Assembly: GCA_037127255.1 (NCBI GenBank)
Contig: JBANSL010000016.1
Span: 8,620,501-8,684,500, forward strand
DNA: 64,000 nt
From: Persicaria tinctoria
Lineage: Eukaryota > Streptophyta > Magnoliopsida > Caryophyllales > Polygonaceae
Direction: 5' to 3'
Below, piece by piece: positions 12,301 to 21,608 of the stretch (position 1 is the stretch's first letter; each line of letters opens with the position of its first letter). A program made the position numbers and the translations under genes. The notes below the pieces were generated by a model. It was not told where the DNA came from and did not search any database. It saw only the letters and a list, made by a program, of their open reading frames with translations.

Positions 12301-12553
12301 AGATAAGGCTCAACTGAAACCAAGAGGGCCAGTGCCAACAGCTTACATGGTTTCTGCAGTCAGAATTAATCAAATCCAAAAGGAATTTGGTTTTGCCATA
12401 ATACAAAACAAGTTTTTGCCAGAAAATAGGACTAGGGATTTTTGCAAAAGTTAAAGGCTTATTTTCAAAAGGTGATGAAGGTATGAGAGCATCACAGCAG
12501 GCCCTTGGGTAAGGCCTAAATATCCCATTGCGTGGCAAAAGCTTGTACACCAT
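9269..12553 (-). CDS. Unrecognised 1,094-codon open frame between LINE ORF1 and ORF2
   Basis: The frame starts 'MVYKLLPRNGIFRPYPRACC', only one codon after the ORF1 stop and in the same frame, and runs 3,285 bases without a stop through AT-rich DNA. The predicted product is rich in Leu, Ile, Asn, His, Tyr, Cys and Trp, with no domain, signal peptide or catalytic motif I recognise. Loosely similar stretches recur ('NSTCWLILYW', 'TSTCWQNCEL', 'TTSWEILNWYW'; 'HLNINPWPL' and 'HLNLWPL'), which hints at origin from an old internal repeat. An open frame of this length is not expected by chance at this base composition, so either it is translated or the repeat unit itself lacks stops in this frame. 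Typical plant LINEs have nothing here. Function unknown. Confidence 0.5.
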   Translation of the reverse strand: MVYKLLPRNGIFRPYPRACCDALIPSSPFENKPLTFAKIPSPIFWQKLVLYYGKTKFLLDLINSDCRNHVSCWHWPSWFQLSLIFALSNACNMILVINQNIYYVLPNCLNMFVWYLVNQNTTLFTINLSQEHHKATTLSYLHYIPNYIPNHMLFLYKYHCFFYKEFLLNSITVDYLKLHHNFSKLYSQTNLMHLSQDPPLGLISYNLELNKCLESLNSTCWLILYWREYNQITFDLLCIIFSCFTCSWLWFAWSSHFSTILATPIIYISLSIYQKPCYNPGSHLNINPWPLKNLTNFRRPAKLLNPHNHNINTYIQNFRIIISLNFIYHMIICLNFESDVFSPLLFMICYLLLEMSIALLHHNICLHHYTIIIMINIAYLSSYTYDSPQYCLTISKANQSTLIGSNQEAIKKASVNYINNQLVVIGKGLTSTCWQNCELNHLEPFLSNDLVDLNVLFPNCYWIWSSETCPIHIQLAHSHTCKIAYIIYQNICLDLEFHQNWSSLLTLVLSHIFLPISRSHINYNNNLSRSCIATHRFSPNHHLLMCLGFELDGPSWIFPVDWYLTSYPICLEFLPQYSHTCLMLDICITIPPDHPHLNLWPLTDKGKEVPAPVNFYDLIVPLANCLTTTSWEILNWYWHLIIILWLFTHSSCIYSVCSKYFGISACTLLSTINEVINHELILNFCLKTDCLVSVKIFNSIYLPLLAICLDSSLKTHDKAKLIPLNCFYTTQFKDIKYYELHSRFCLQFDYLPSAYTLNCNKFTIVFYQACSYPSMICIYTSHSILNLFSGRKTRIDYALSMVSQIISDCYPSSLCYLLVCWIIKGENHAYLPSTNYKHTHLFPTVIWFEISVTNISQHSTPSLQHNLISLTIYYGLRLKDSPSYHCFISSTDKMLSALHRTKYTVINYFTNYARGSFSLEQIILSQILQQPTLDKWARRNHLLRNCDHQQHGTSKQSKPATGCTTPGLQYDNLHIASFNHCYKHRKVELTMIIPPSMNYVRKNHYKIFLPHILATRLHRNPHNWIVHQDIWVLLNLLHSFLCLRLPPQCLNLFQINLDSADTFDYYHVLATSYLAPIKLMLQKHQKQEPPTHNC

Positions 12554-12556
12554 GGA

Positions 12557-14155
12557 TTACTCAATGTTTTTGCCCCTCTTCAGGATGGAGCTGGCCGTGT
12601 CATCATCCCCACCCACAGCCTTCCTTTTGAGAGAGCCAGAAGTAGAGGGATCCTTTGGTGTAGCATCAGAGGTGGTGAGCATTTTCATCAGGGATGTGTT
12701 GGAGTAGAGAGAATGGAAAGATGGTTCAGATATCAGATCCTCATGGTGATCAGTCATGGGTTCATCCAGTAAATAGTGGCCATCATCATACTCACCACCA
12801 AGCAAGTCATCCTCAACAGGTTCATAGAGGAGACAAGGAAGGATCTCTGAATTAACTTCGGCTCCAATCTCATTGAAGTGTTGTGGATTGGGGAGAGGGT
12901 AGGCAGCTTCCATCAAATCATCATCAGAGGTTTTATTGTTTTCAAAGTCAGAAATCTCAATTGGTTCATAGCTGGGTGGGTGATCAGTGTAGAGAGCACC
13001 AGAGGCAGAGGAGCCAGGCAAAGCCACCCCACCTAGGCCAGCACTGATGCCAGCTGCAGGGACCCAACCTGCAGGGCAACCAGTGAGGCCAACCAAGGGG
13101 GGAGGAGTGCCTGGACCCAGCCAACCCAGCAGAAGGTGGCACAGCATCAGAAATAATGGGATCAGTTGGTGTGTCAGGGAATGCAGTAGTATCAGTTGGG
13201 GATTTGGATCCAATCGAAGAATTTGAAGAGTTTGAGATAGTCTCAAATGCAATAGCCACCCCACCTCTACCAGATAAGTAAGGTTTGTTGCCAAATGCAT
13301 GGATTGGGTTAGGAAGATTTATGGTTTTCCCCTTTTTCCCAATGGTAGCCCAGCCATCACCCATAGTAGGCTTAGGGATCATGTTGCTTGGTTTCTTAAT
13401 AATGACTTGGAATTTTTTTGGTTTGGGAATGAAGTTGGGGCAGTTATTGAAGAAGTGGTCTTGTCCCCCACAGTTCCCACAGCCCTCAGGAAACTCTTCA
13501 AACCATATAATGTGGGCAGAAACTTCTAGCTGGTTGACAGGGATGAGGATGGTGTTTGACATAGGGAGGGCAAGATCTAGGTTGATGCATATTCTAGCAT
13601 ACCTAGCACTAGGATCCACTATTGGATCAGTCTTTATGAGGGTTCCAAACTTGTTTTTTTCAATAATAAGAGCTAGAAAACCAGGTTTCTTGTATGCATC
13701 AGGGATGGATGTGATTCTAACCCACATGTCAATGGTTGAGGTGTTCTCAATGATAGGGTCAAAAGCAAGAGACCATTGCCTCAGGATAATGAGTTGGCCA
13801 TAGACATGAAAGGGCCTAGATCCCCATTTAGGCCCTTCCAGTCAAAGCTGAGCTTGGATTGTAGTTTCTTGAAATCTATGGGAGCACCAAAAGCCCTCCC
13901 ATAGAGCCTAAAATCGGTTTCAAATCGGTATTGTGGCTGAAATTGTTGGAGTTGGGTAAAGAAAGAATTGAGATCAAGTTTTTCTTTCCCTTTGTCACTT
14001 TTCAGTGGCTTAGGGGCTTTGGGTTTCTTGTGAGATTTTCTGGGTGTCGGTGAATCCTCAGAGAGGATCCCCTTCCCTTTGGTTTGGTTCATTTTGGGTG
14101 TCGGTGGATCCTCAGAGAGGATCCCCTTCCCTTTGTTGGTTTTGTTTGACTCCAT
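12557..14155 (-). pseudogene. LINE ORF1: nucleic-acid binding protein with CCHC knuckle (frameshifted)
   Basis: ORF1 proteins coat LINE RNA. The likely start is the ATG at 14155 ('MESNKTNKGKGILSEDPPTP'), followed by a 17-residue repeat (KGKGILSED-PTP twice). A DUF4283-like segment spans a frameshift near 13810: 'YGQLIILRQWSLAFDP' lies in the second frame, followed by 'MWVRI'. A zinc knuckle 'CGNCGGQDHFFNNC' (C-x2-C-x4-H-x4-C) follows. A second frameshift near 13120 restores the first frame for an acidic tail ending 'SSILKRGKNIE'. The frame order 1-2-1 means two compensating indels. The TAA at 12557 is followed by a single codon and then the ATG of the extra frame, all in one frame. Confidence 0.8.
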
Positions 14156-14918
14156 TGGAGCAAGGCAGGGAATTTGCAAGTGCAAATAGTAGAACACAGA
14201 GAAACGGGAGAGAGAGTGGTCAAGAGCAGTGAAAAACAGAGACAGTGAAGCAGTTGAGTGAGCATTTAATGTAAGAACACAAGGACTTAAATAGAGGGCA
14301 CAAGTAAGGCAAAGATTGTGTGAATCTGCACATCCAGAAAGCAACTGAAAATCAAGATTGAGGGGATAAGAGTCATACCTGCCAAGAGCCAAATAAGGGC
14401 CTTGGGGAGCCATCTCACAAAGCAACCAGTGATGGCATCTGGAAGCGCCGAAATCCAGATTTGGGGTGCCAAACTTGAGAAGACGAAGAAGTCCATGCCG
14501 ATTAGATGGCTCGTCTAATCCCGTCAGTCGACTGAGAGGGCCGAGAGAGGGGGGGGGGAGGCGACTGAAATCGTGATGATTGTAGTAGAGGCTGACCATG
14601 GATGCAATCGGGAGAGAGAAGAGCCAGAAGAAGGCCGAAACTCACACCACACTCCACCCCCTCTGTATTTCCATTTTTTGTGCCATATCCAGAACTTAAA
14701 GGGTTTTGATTTAGGAAGACCATGCTTGTTTTGATGATTGGAGATTCTAGAGGATAGATTTGCAGGAGGGGTGGCAAGGATTTTCTTCAGGTTTTTTTTC
14801 GATCGATTTAGGTCTAGGGTTTCTGGTTTGGGAATTTGGGGGAAGATGAATGACACGCGCGAGCGCGTTCTTTGTTGTCAAATTGGGTTTTTTAGCTTCC
14901 ATTTTACCAGTTGGCATC
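14156..14918 (-). other. LINE 5' leader
   Basis: About 0.76 kb upstream of the ORF1 ATG, more GC-rich than its surroundings, with no further domain. It should hold the internal promoter that L1-type elements use, but no specific site was recognised. Confidence 0.5.
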
Positions 14919-14937
14919 TTTTGGGGTATCCGCATAT
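14919..14937. repeat. LINE target-site duplication, 5' side copy
   Basis: Second copy of 'ttttggggtatccgcatat', identical to 4747-4765. It continues directly into MITE sequence, so the LINE inserted into the MITE. Confidence 0.93.
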
Positions 14938-15042
14938 GAATCGCAATGGTTGGGTTCATGCAATTTTCTTCTTTTTTTTCCCCAATTTTTTTCCACCTGG
15001 ACACCACATGAACCTTTGGGTTCACTGATGGAGATGCTCTTA

Positions 15043-16560
15043 AACGGTCAGCGCGCTGGGTGATCCATGGGCCATGGCTACTAGAGCAGACATAGCGACG
15101 TTAGTGCTCCCTCAACCACTTTCTAGTCGGGGACACCGCAAATTTTCTAGTCGGAGTACTATATATTTGTACATTTTTTATACAAAAGAATATTTAAAAA
15201 TATTATAATTACTATTCCAAAAAATTCACTATTTTAATTTAAATATTTTTAAAAATATCATTTTATAAGAAAAAAGTGTACAATTATATACCATGGACTC
15301 CATATTAGACATTTACATTAATATAAATACATTTTTATAATTTTTTTATTATAAAATATCTCAAATAAATAAGTGTAATACACATACATATATTGTAATT
15401 TAGGCATTTGAAGCTTGAAATTTAAAATATATATAAAAAAAATACTACCTTTTTTATTTATTGATAGATTAACCCTTGTAATTTATGGATCAACGAGTAA
15501 CGAATGGTCGCTCTTTGTTTACCTACTCATATAATAATGATGAATGATGGAATATAAATAAATTAATTGGGCCAATAGGTATTTAGCGGGTAATGATCCA
15601 GTGGATATATTATAGAATAGGTCACAAGTGTACTACTGCATTCGGTGTAGGTGCATGTTCCCCAAACCAATCCTATCATTCCTTATTAAATTTAGTTAGT
15701 TTGTTATATATTCGTTGTGTAGCTATATATGTATGCGCAAACAAGATAGGGGGAGACACAAGTAGGTTAATAGCTTCTTCTTCCTTGTTTCCAAAAAAAA
15801 AAAAAAGTTAAAAGGGTTGGGTATAGATAAGGGATCACTATATGTCTATATGTCTATATGAAGGTCATAATATATTAAGAACATGATTATTATACTCACT
15901 TTTTAAGTTGATAAACTTTTTTTTTTTTTTTGGGCTTGAGATTAACTTGTTGATATCGGCTTTTCAAATTGATAGATGTCACGATAGGAATCATAAACTA
16001 GTGTCGACTAAAAATAATATTAAATATTTTTATGTATTTTTTTATTCTAAGAAAAAAGTAAAATTAATTAATACCCTTTAAAGGTTATTAAACCTTAAAA
16101 AGGGTTAAATGACTAATTAAGAGATTTTAGATCTCAACAATATATTAAAAACTACGTAGTATAAGTTTAAGTGGTTTAGAAGTATATATTCAAGTTTTGG
16201 CATTTTATCCTCCTTGAATAGGTAAATAAAGAGCGGTCATTCCGGAATTCGAATCGAAAATCTATGGGTACTATCCACAAGTACTTTCCGGTGAGTCATT
16301 TCGAAATGGTTTCGACACTTTATCCCCCAAAACCAAATGTATGGATGACATTGGGTAAGATGGAAGAGGATGACCTGAAACATAGGAAACTTAGTTAATG
16401 CCGCAAATTAATGAACGAAGGGAATCTCTCGCGCCGCTTTTATGACTTGTGATTTTTGTTTGTACTTATTCGATCCCCTCTCCTTTTGGAAATTTGTTGC
16501 TATTTGATTGCAACTTCCAATTAACCTTTATACAGTACGGAGTATATAGATAATAGACGG
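15043..16560. other. AT-rich intergenic DNA with a dispersed repeat copy
   Basis: No gene is supported. At about 16215-16320 lies 'ggtaaataaagagcggtcat' followed by a 'ttcgaatc' and 'tatgggtacta' block. It recurs at 25485-25570 and, inverted, at 37100-37235. Confidence 0.6.
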
Positions 16561-16563
16561 TCA

Positions 16564-16975
16564 GGATCCCGTGGAGTTGAACTCCGTGGAGTTGAACTCT
16601 GTGGAGTTGGAAGGATTACCCAATAGGAATGCATCGACCCTAAAAAATAAATTAAAAAATGGCTAAATGCATTTAAATCTAAACCATTTATTTAGAATTA
16701 AGTGGTTAGGATTTAACCAACTTCACATGGAGTTATTTTAGCAACTCCATGAGATCCAAAGTGGATAATAGAAGGATCCCGTGGAGTTGAACTCCGTGGA
16801 GTTGGAAGGATTACCCAATAGGAATGCATCGACCCTAAAAAATAAATTAAAAAATGGCTAAATGCATTTAAATCTAAACCATTTATTTAGAATTAAGTGG
16901 TTAGGATTTAACCAACTTCACATGGAGTTATTTTAGCAACTCCATGGGATCCAAAGTGGATAATAGAAGGGTCTC
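16564..16975. repeat. Tandem pair of short inverted-repeat elements
   Basis: Two copies start at 16564 and 16774 with 'ggatcccgtggagttg' and end with 'caactccatg(a/g)gatcc', near-perfect 16-base inverted repeats. Copy one has an extra 15-base 'gtggagttgaactc' unit, so the core period is 195. Copies include the same short flank ('aaagtggataatagaa'), so the duplication happened after insertion. Confidence 0.8.
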
Positions 16976-17136
16976 GGAGTTCACCCGAACCCGCTGGGTT
17001 TTGATTGGATAAGAGAACCCAATTGATCGATGCTTCCATGATGTGTCGCACTGTCTGGTCTAAGATCCTCGCCTCCTCGGATCACGGTTCGGGTAAGGCA
17101 CTAACCCTTCAGGTCAACCTCTTTGCTTGATCTATA

Positions 17137-17416
17137 CTCCCTCCGTCTCGAAATAGATGTCGTTTTAGACTAGTTGGTTTGTATCAAAATAGATTTCATT
17201 TTAGGTTTTCTAGGTAGGGGATAGTGATTATTTGTATTGATTTGTGTGTTGTTGACTTTTTAAAAGATTTTGATTAGTTAAAAAATGTAGTGGGTATTAA
17301 AAAACAATAAAATTTATTAAAAAGATTAGTGGAATGATGATGTTGATTGATGGGTAAGTGTTTTATTAAAACTTGTGTTGAATGCTAAAATGACATAAAT
17401 TTTGAGACGGAGGGAG
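17137..17416. mobile_element. Stowaway-like MITE (280 bp)
   Basis: Ends are 'ctccctccgtctcg' and its inverse 'gagacggagggag', flanked on both sides by TA, as in Tc1/mariner-derived Stowaway MITEs. No coding capacity. Confidence 0.88.
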
Positions 17417-17538
17417 TATCAATTAGTCAACCTCTTAAATAGAATACAATCTTCAATTTAGATGTAAAATCAGTCCAATCCAATCAGACCAAGATAATAC
17501 TTACTCCTTTTACGCTTAGAATTTTGTTTAGAAATATA

Positions 17539-17776
17539 CTCCATCTGTCTCATATTAAACGTCGTTTGTCTTTTTCTGCACGCTTTTTAAGGAGCGAAAA
17601 AATCTATGAAATATTATTTTTATAATTAATTTTTTTTATATAATTTGATACTTATTAGTAATAAGTATCAAATTATATATAAAAAATTAATTAAAAAAAC
17701 AATATTTCATAGAGTTTTTCGCTCCTTAAAAAGCGTGCCGAAAAGTAAAACGACATTTAATTTGAGACGGAGGGAG
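17539..17776. mobile_element. Stowaway-like MITE forming a near-perfect hairpin (238 bp)
   Basis: Ends 'ctccatctgtctcatattaa' and 'ttaatttgagacggagggag' are flanked by TA. The arms pair over nearly the full length ('gcacgctttttaaggagcga' against 'tcgctccttaaaaagcgtgc'). If transcribed, the RNA would fold into one long hairpin. Confidence 0.9.
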
Positions 17777-18510
17777 TAAGTCCTTTTAGATTTTCGAGGC
17801 ATTGGGATAAGAGAAAAATAATTTTTTTAGTTGTTTTGTGAAATGTTATTGGTTGATAATGGTAGTGGATAATTAATGAGGGGTATAAAAGTAATATTTT
17901 TAGACTTTTCTTAATATGTGTGTGCAAAAGTCTAAAAAGACTTATAATTTTGAACAGAGTGAGTATACTATATATGCAATAGTAGAAGGATGTTCTGTTC
18001 CCCACACATTTTGCCAATGTGTTATTATCAATTTTCAATATCGATGAACTTTTTTCAAATAAAAAAGCTCAAAATCATTCAATAACTAATTGTGTAAGCA
18101 GCAAAAATTTAACCGTGTCAATAACAAAACTCTAATTAAGTGAAAATAAAGGAGGATTGTTAACTTAAAATTTTCGGCCTGCCTAAAAAAAAAAAAAAGA
18201 GAAAACTGTCTACTTCCTCCTTTAACGAAAACATGTCGTTTATTACAGTATATATAATCACGCATGTTGTTTAGGATAGTAAAAACCTTTTAACAAGTTG
18301 ATACTTATTAATAGTAACTATAAAATTATTTAAAATTAAAATCATAATAGTTTTTATTTCTTAAAAAACGTATGTGAATAGAAATATGACATGATGTGTT
18401 CGCGAATGGAGGTAATATTATATTATGTATGGTGACAACTAATTTACAAATATAGAATCCGTGGGGGGAAAACCGTAGGGTGATCCACTGTTGACATACA
18501 TATTTTCTAA

Positions 18511-18862
18511 GAGCTCGTTTGGTTGACAACCTAAAAACCCAGGAAGTAGAACTTCCCGTGAAGTAGGAGAAATTCCTGTGTTTGGTTGGTGTTTTTGAAA
18601 TTAAAAAACACAGGAATTCAACTTCCCGGTAAGTTGAATTCCCCCAAAATGGAGGAAGTTCACTTACCTAGTCTCCCCTAGGTAAGTTCAATTTCCCTCA
18701 TTTTTAACTTGGAAATTTCCATTTCCTGCATTTAATCTCCTAGAATAAAAAATCAACCAAACATATTTTTAGAATTCCCGCCAATTGGATTTCCCGGGAA
18801 TTCAATTCCCATGAAATAACTTCCCGGGAATTTCAATTTCCACATTGAACCAAACGAACCCT
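18511..18862. mobile_element. Foldback MITE with 'cgtttggttc' ends
   Basis: The left end 'agctcgtttggtt' and the right end 'aaccaaacgaaccc' are inverted repeats, with 'ctaag' beside each end. The interior holds many 'cttcccgg(g/t)aa' palindromes. The superfamily is not certain; no coding capacity. Confidence 0.6.
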
Positions 18863-19370
18863 AAGACTATACACCAAAGAAGATTACATCCTTCACCTAC
18901 TCAGTCTATCATCAATTAATGCAAAAACAAAATTATTTTATAATTTATTTTGTCTTAAAAATTTATAAAAATTACATTTATTTTCAAAACATCTAGTTCA
19001 TAAATTTGTACAAAATTTATTTTTAAAATATATCATCTTTTTAATTATAAAAATATGTTACTAGATGATTTAAATTTTAAGATAAAGATTTATAAATATA
19101 TGATGGTTGTAATACGAATGAATAATTTTGTGTTACATTGACTATACACGGAGTGAAGCAAATGATTTTCTTTTTGGACTATACAGGGCCAAATTTGTCT
19201 TTAAAAAATACTATCCACGCTATCCAACAAAAAATGTTAATATTGTAAATGTAATGTAGTGCAGATTGGCCTTCATTGTCTTCTCCTCACCATAACCCGT
19301 GACCCTCCCCACTTTCCTGATCAACCCCATCAAATTACATATACTTCACGTACACACAACAACTCTCTCC
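18863..19370. other. AT-rich DNA upstream of the PADRE gene
   Basis: No open frame of note or repeat was recognised apart from AT-rich tracts. The last 100 bases should hold promoter sequence of the gene at 19450. Confidence 0.5.
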
Positions 19371-19375
19371 TTCAT

Positions 19376-19384
19376 TATATATAC
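19376..19384 (+). promoter_or_regulatory. TATA box of the PADRE gene
   Basis: 'tatatata' lies about 70 bases before the ATG, leaving a short leader of about 40 bases. Confidence 0.55.
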
Positions 19385-19449
19385 AGATGATCCCCATCCA
19401 TACATACACTTATCCTCCAAATTAATCAATTCAACCAACACATAAATAA

Positions 19450-19902
19450 ATGGGAAATTGCTCGCAGAAGAGCTGTACATCGGGTAGCAGCATCAGAGGC
19501 AGCAGGGTTCGGGTGTGGACGGAAGGCGGAGAGCTGATGGAGTTCGAGGGGTCGAGGATGGCCCGGGAAGTGCTGGTCAACTTCCCGGGCAGGTACGGGA
19601 TATTCCGGGGAGGCGAGACGAGGTGGCCGATGGAGGAGGAGGAGAGGCTGCAGAGCGGCCACGTTTACTACGCGTTACCGTTGGGGAAGGGGAATTCAAA
19701 TGGGAGGAGGAGGAGGGCGTTAACGCCTCCAACTGCCACTCCTCCAAGCTCCTCTGGCTCTGTTGTTGGGAGGGATGGGGTTTGGAGGGTAAAATTGGCA
19801 ATCTCTGTTGAGGAGCTTGAGGAGGTCCTCGCTGGTCAACTCAACTTGGATGGCTTCATTCATAAAATTAGAATGGGTCAAGGGCTCAATGTTGGGAATT
19901 GA
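19450..19902 (+). CDS. PADRE (DUF4228) domain protein, intronless
   Basis: A 150-residue protein starting 'MGNCSQKSC', a clear N-myristoylation and possible palmitoylation signal that would place it at a membrane. The block 'VRVWTEGGELMEFEG...REVLVNFPG' and later 'LQSGHVYYALPL' are hallmarks of the plant PADRE/DUF4228 family. A disordered Pro/Ser/Arg-rich stretch follows, and 'VWRVKLAISVEELEEVLA' is the conserved carboxyl block. Family members are often induced by pathogens and abiotic stress; their biochemical role is unsettled. Length and single-exon structure are typical. The ATG is chosen because the MGNC motif begins there. The GC content is higher than the surroundings, as usual for a host gene. 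Confidence 0.9.
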   Translation: MGNCSQKSCTSGSSIRGSRVRVWTEGGELMEFEGSRMAREVLVNFPGRYGIFRGGETRWPMEEEERLQSGHVYYALPLGKGNSNGRRRRALTPPTATPPSSSGSVVGRDGVWRVKLAISVEELEEVLAGQLNLDGFIHKIRMGQGLNVGN

Positions 19903-20480
19903 CCATTTTACCCTCCTCCTTAATTTCCTCCTTTTTTTTTAGACTATGTAAAATAATGTAATGATATGTGGACATGTGGTATGTTGTTGTTACCTAGTGC
20001 CTATAGACCCAATATATATAATATATATTTTAAAGACTTTTATGATCAGAATTTGTATTCAAGATCATATATTGTATTTACATATAAATGTAATGATATC
20101 AATTTCAGTTTCTCTAAAATATAAATCAGAGATAAGTATTTTCATTGGTTAATTTGTTTTTCAAATTAATATATTTTTTTCTCTCATTATTGTGTATATA
20201 TACACACACAATATAAAAACATTTAAAATAAATAGCACGCGGTATGTACAAATCGTTTCCCTATATAATAATCTACACAAAATAAATCTATCAAGCTTTA
20301 TTTATTTTTACAATAGTTATCAAAATTCATATCTATATAATCACATCATATTAGAGTTCCTTTATTTGAAGAAATAATATTCCACGAGCTCAGCTCACTA
20401 GGCCTACCGGCCCATCAACTCTTCCGAGATCATGGGCCGAGTTTGGGCTTCAGCCCAAACACATAATATTCCTCACTAAA

Positions 20481-20489
20481 TACTTTATA
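20481..20489. repeat. 9-bp target duplication, left
   Basis: 'tactttata' here equals 21600-21608 on the other side of the long-TIR element. Confidence 0.9.
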
Positions 20490-21599
20490 GGGTAATCTGC
20501 AGTAAACCACCCCTTAAATATGGTATTTTGCACAAAACCACTCCTTAAAATCAAAATTGCAGAAAACCACCATTTAAATGTTATCTGTTACCAAATCACC
20601 ACCCCACCTTACTGTTCTGTCAAAGTTCTGTTAGAACTGAAGCTCAACTCGACCGAGTCGACTCATTATCTTCTTCCTCCAAATTGGGTAGAAAGAGCTT
20701 CAATGGAGATTGATCAATTTCCGTTGTTTCATCTTCAAAACACTCCCATTAAGTTCTACTAAATCTCCTCATCTAAAAAAGGTGCTCAATTTGGAATTTA
20801 ATCGAATGATTCAAGCTCAATTCCGTTCAAATTCGTTTTTCCCCCAAATTGAAATCGACATCGTTTTGAATGATTTTGAAGCCATTTCTTATAATTGAAT
20901 ATACAAAATTAATCAAATGATAAAGTGAGAGCGATTAGCGTATCCAATTGTGGCTTTTATGGCCTTCATCTACTCGATCTACAAAAGGGGATTTTGTCTT
21001 TCAAGACCCTATTTCACCATTATTGGCCAAAATCCGAGATCCTAATCTACTCCATCACATTTCTAATACCTCAAACGTCGATTTAGTGCAAAAATCCCTC
21101 TAAAAACTATGCAAAATAATCGGATACCATTTTTTACATAAGCTAGGGGAAGGTTGCAGCCTGCCACTGTCCCGTCCTTTTCGCCACCTCCTTCACAACC
21201 GGGAGATCCGCCACACCACCAGAAATTCGTAGCCTCCGACCTCGTGTCTTTTCGTGCCTCCAAACTCCACCGGGAACCTACCGAAGCCTCGCTGGAATCC
21301 GTTGCCGCGCGGTGACATTGGACTTCAATCTGATGGTGTCGATTTGGGGAAGAAGATGCATTAATTGCATTCTTCATCCCAACTTTTTATTTTTGTAAAA
21401 TATGCCCTTATTTCAATGATTAAAAAATAAGGGTAAAATAGTCATTTCATATATTTAACAGAACTGTGATGGAACAGTGGTGTGGGGTGGTGATTTGATA
21501 ACGGATACCATTTAAAGGATGGTTTTCTGTAATTTTGATTTTAAGGGGTGGTTTTGTGCAAAAGGCCCCATTTAAGGGGTGGTTTTCTGCAGATTACCC
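20490..21599. mobile_element. MULE-like element with long TIRs (1,110 bp)
   Basis: Inverted repeats of roughly 150 bases begin 'gggtaatctgcag' and end 'ctgcagattaccc', flanked by a perfect 9-bp duplication, which is the Mutator signature. Each TIR holds three copies of a 'aaccaccccttaaat' type unit. The interior at about 21120-21340 is distinctly GC-richer and holds a 104-codon minus-strand frame (21377-21063), which may be a captured gene piece. No transposase is present. Confidence 0.88.
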
Positions 21600-21608
21600 T
21601 ACTTTATA

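Larger units (their letters stand above)
4766..14918 (-). mobile_element. Full-length L1-type LINE retrotransposon (10.15 kb)
   Basis: On the minus strand the element runs from 14918 (5' end) to a poly(A)-like tail at 4766-4790 and is bracketed by identical 19-bp target duplications. Its order is a 5' leader, ORF1 with a DUF4283-like segment and CCHC zinc knuckle, a 3.3-kb extra open frame, then ORF2 with endonuclease, reverse transcriptase, zinc-binding and RNase H domains. It is longer than the roughly 6-7 kb expected for plant L1 elements, and the extra frame accounts for the excess. Decay is slight: a handful of frameshifts and two in-frame stops. Insertion is therefore fairly recent, but the copy is not autonomous as it stands. 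Confidence 0.93.
3956..15039. mobile_element. PIF/Harbinger-like MITE, split by a nested LINE
   Basis: The left end 'gaccatctacgttcatgaa' and the reverse complement of the right end, 'gagcatctccatcagtgaa', form an imperfect inverted repeat. Both are bordered by TTA (3953-3955 and 15040-15042), the target preference of the PIF/Harbinger superfamily. Without the LINE the element is about 0.93 kb and non-coding, very AT-rich at 4080-4560. Assignment rests on the ends only. Confidence 0.5.
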
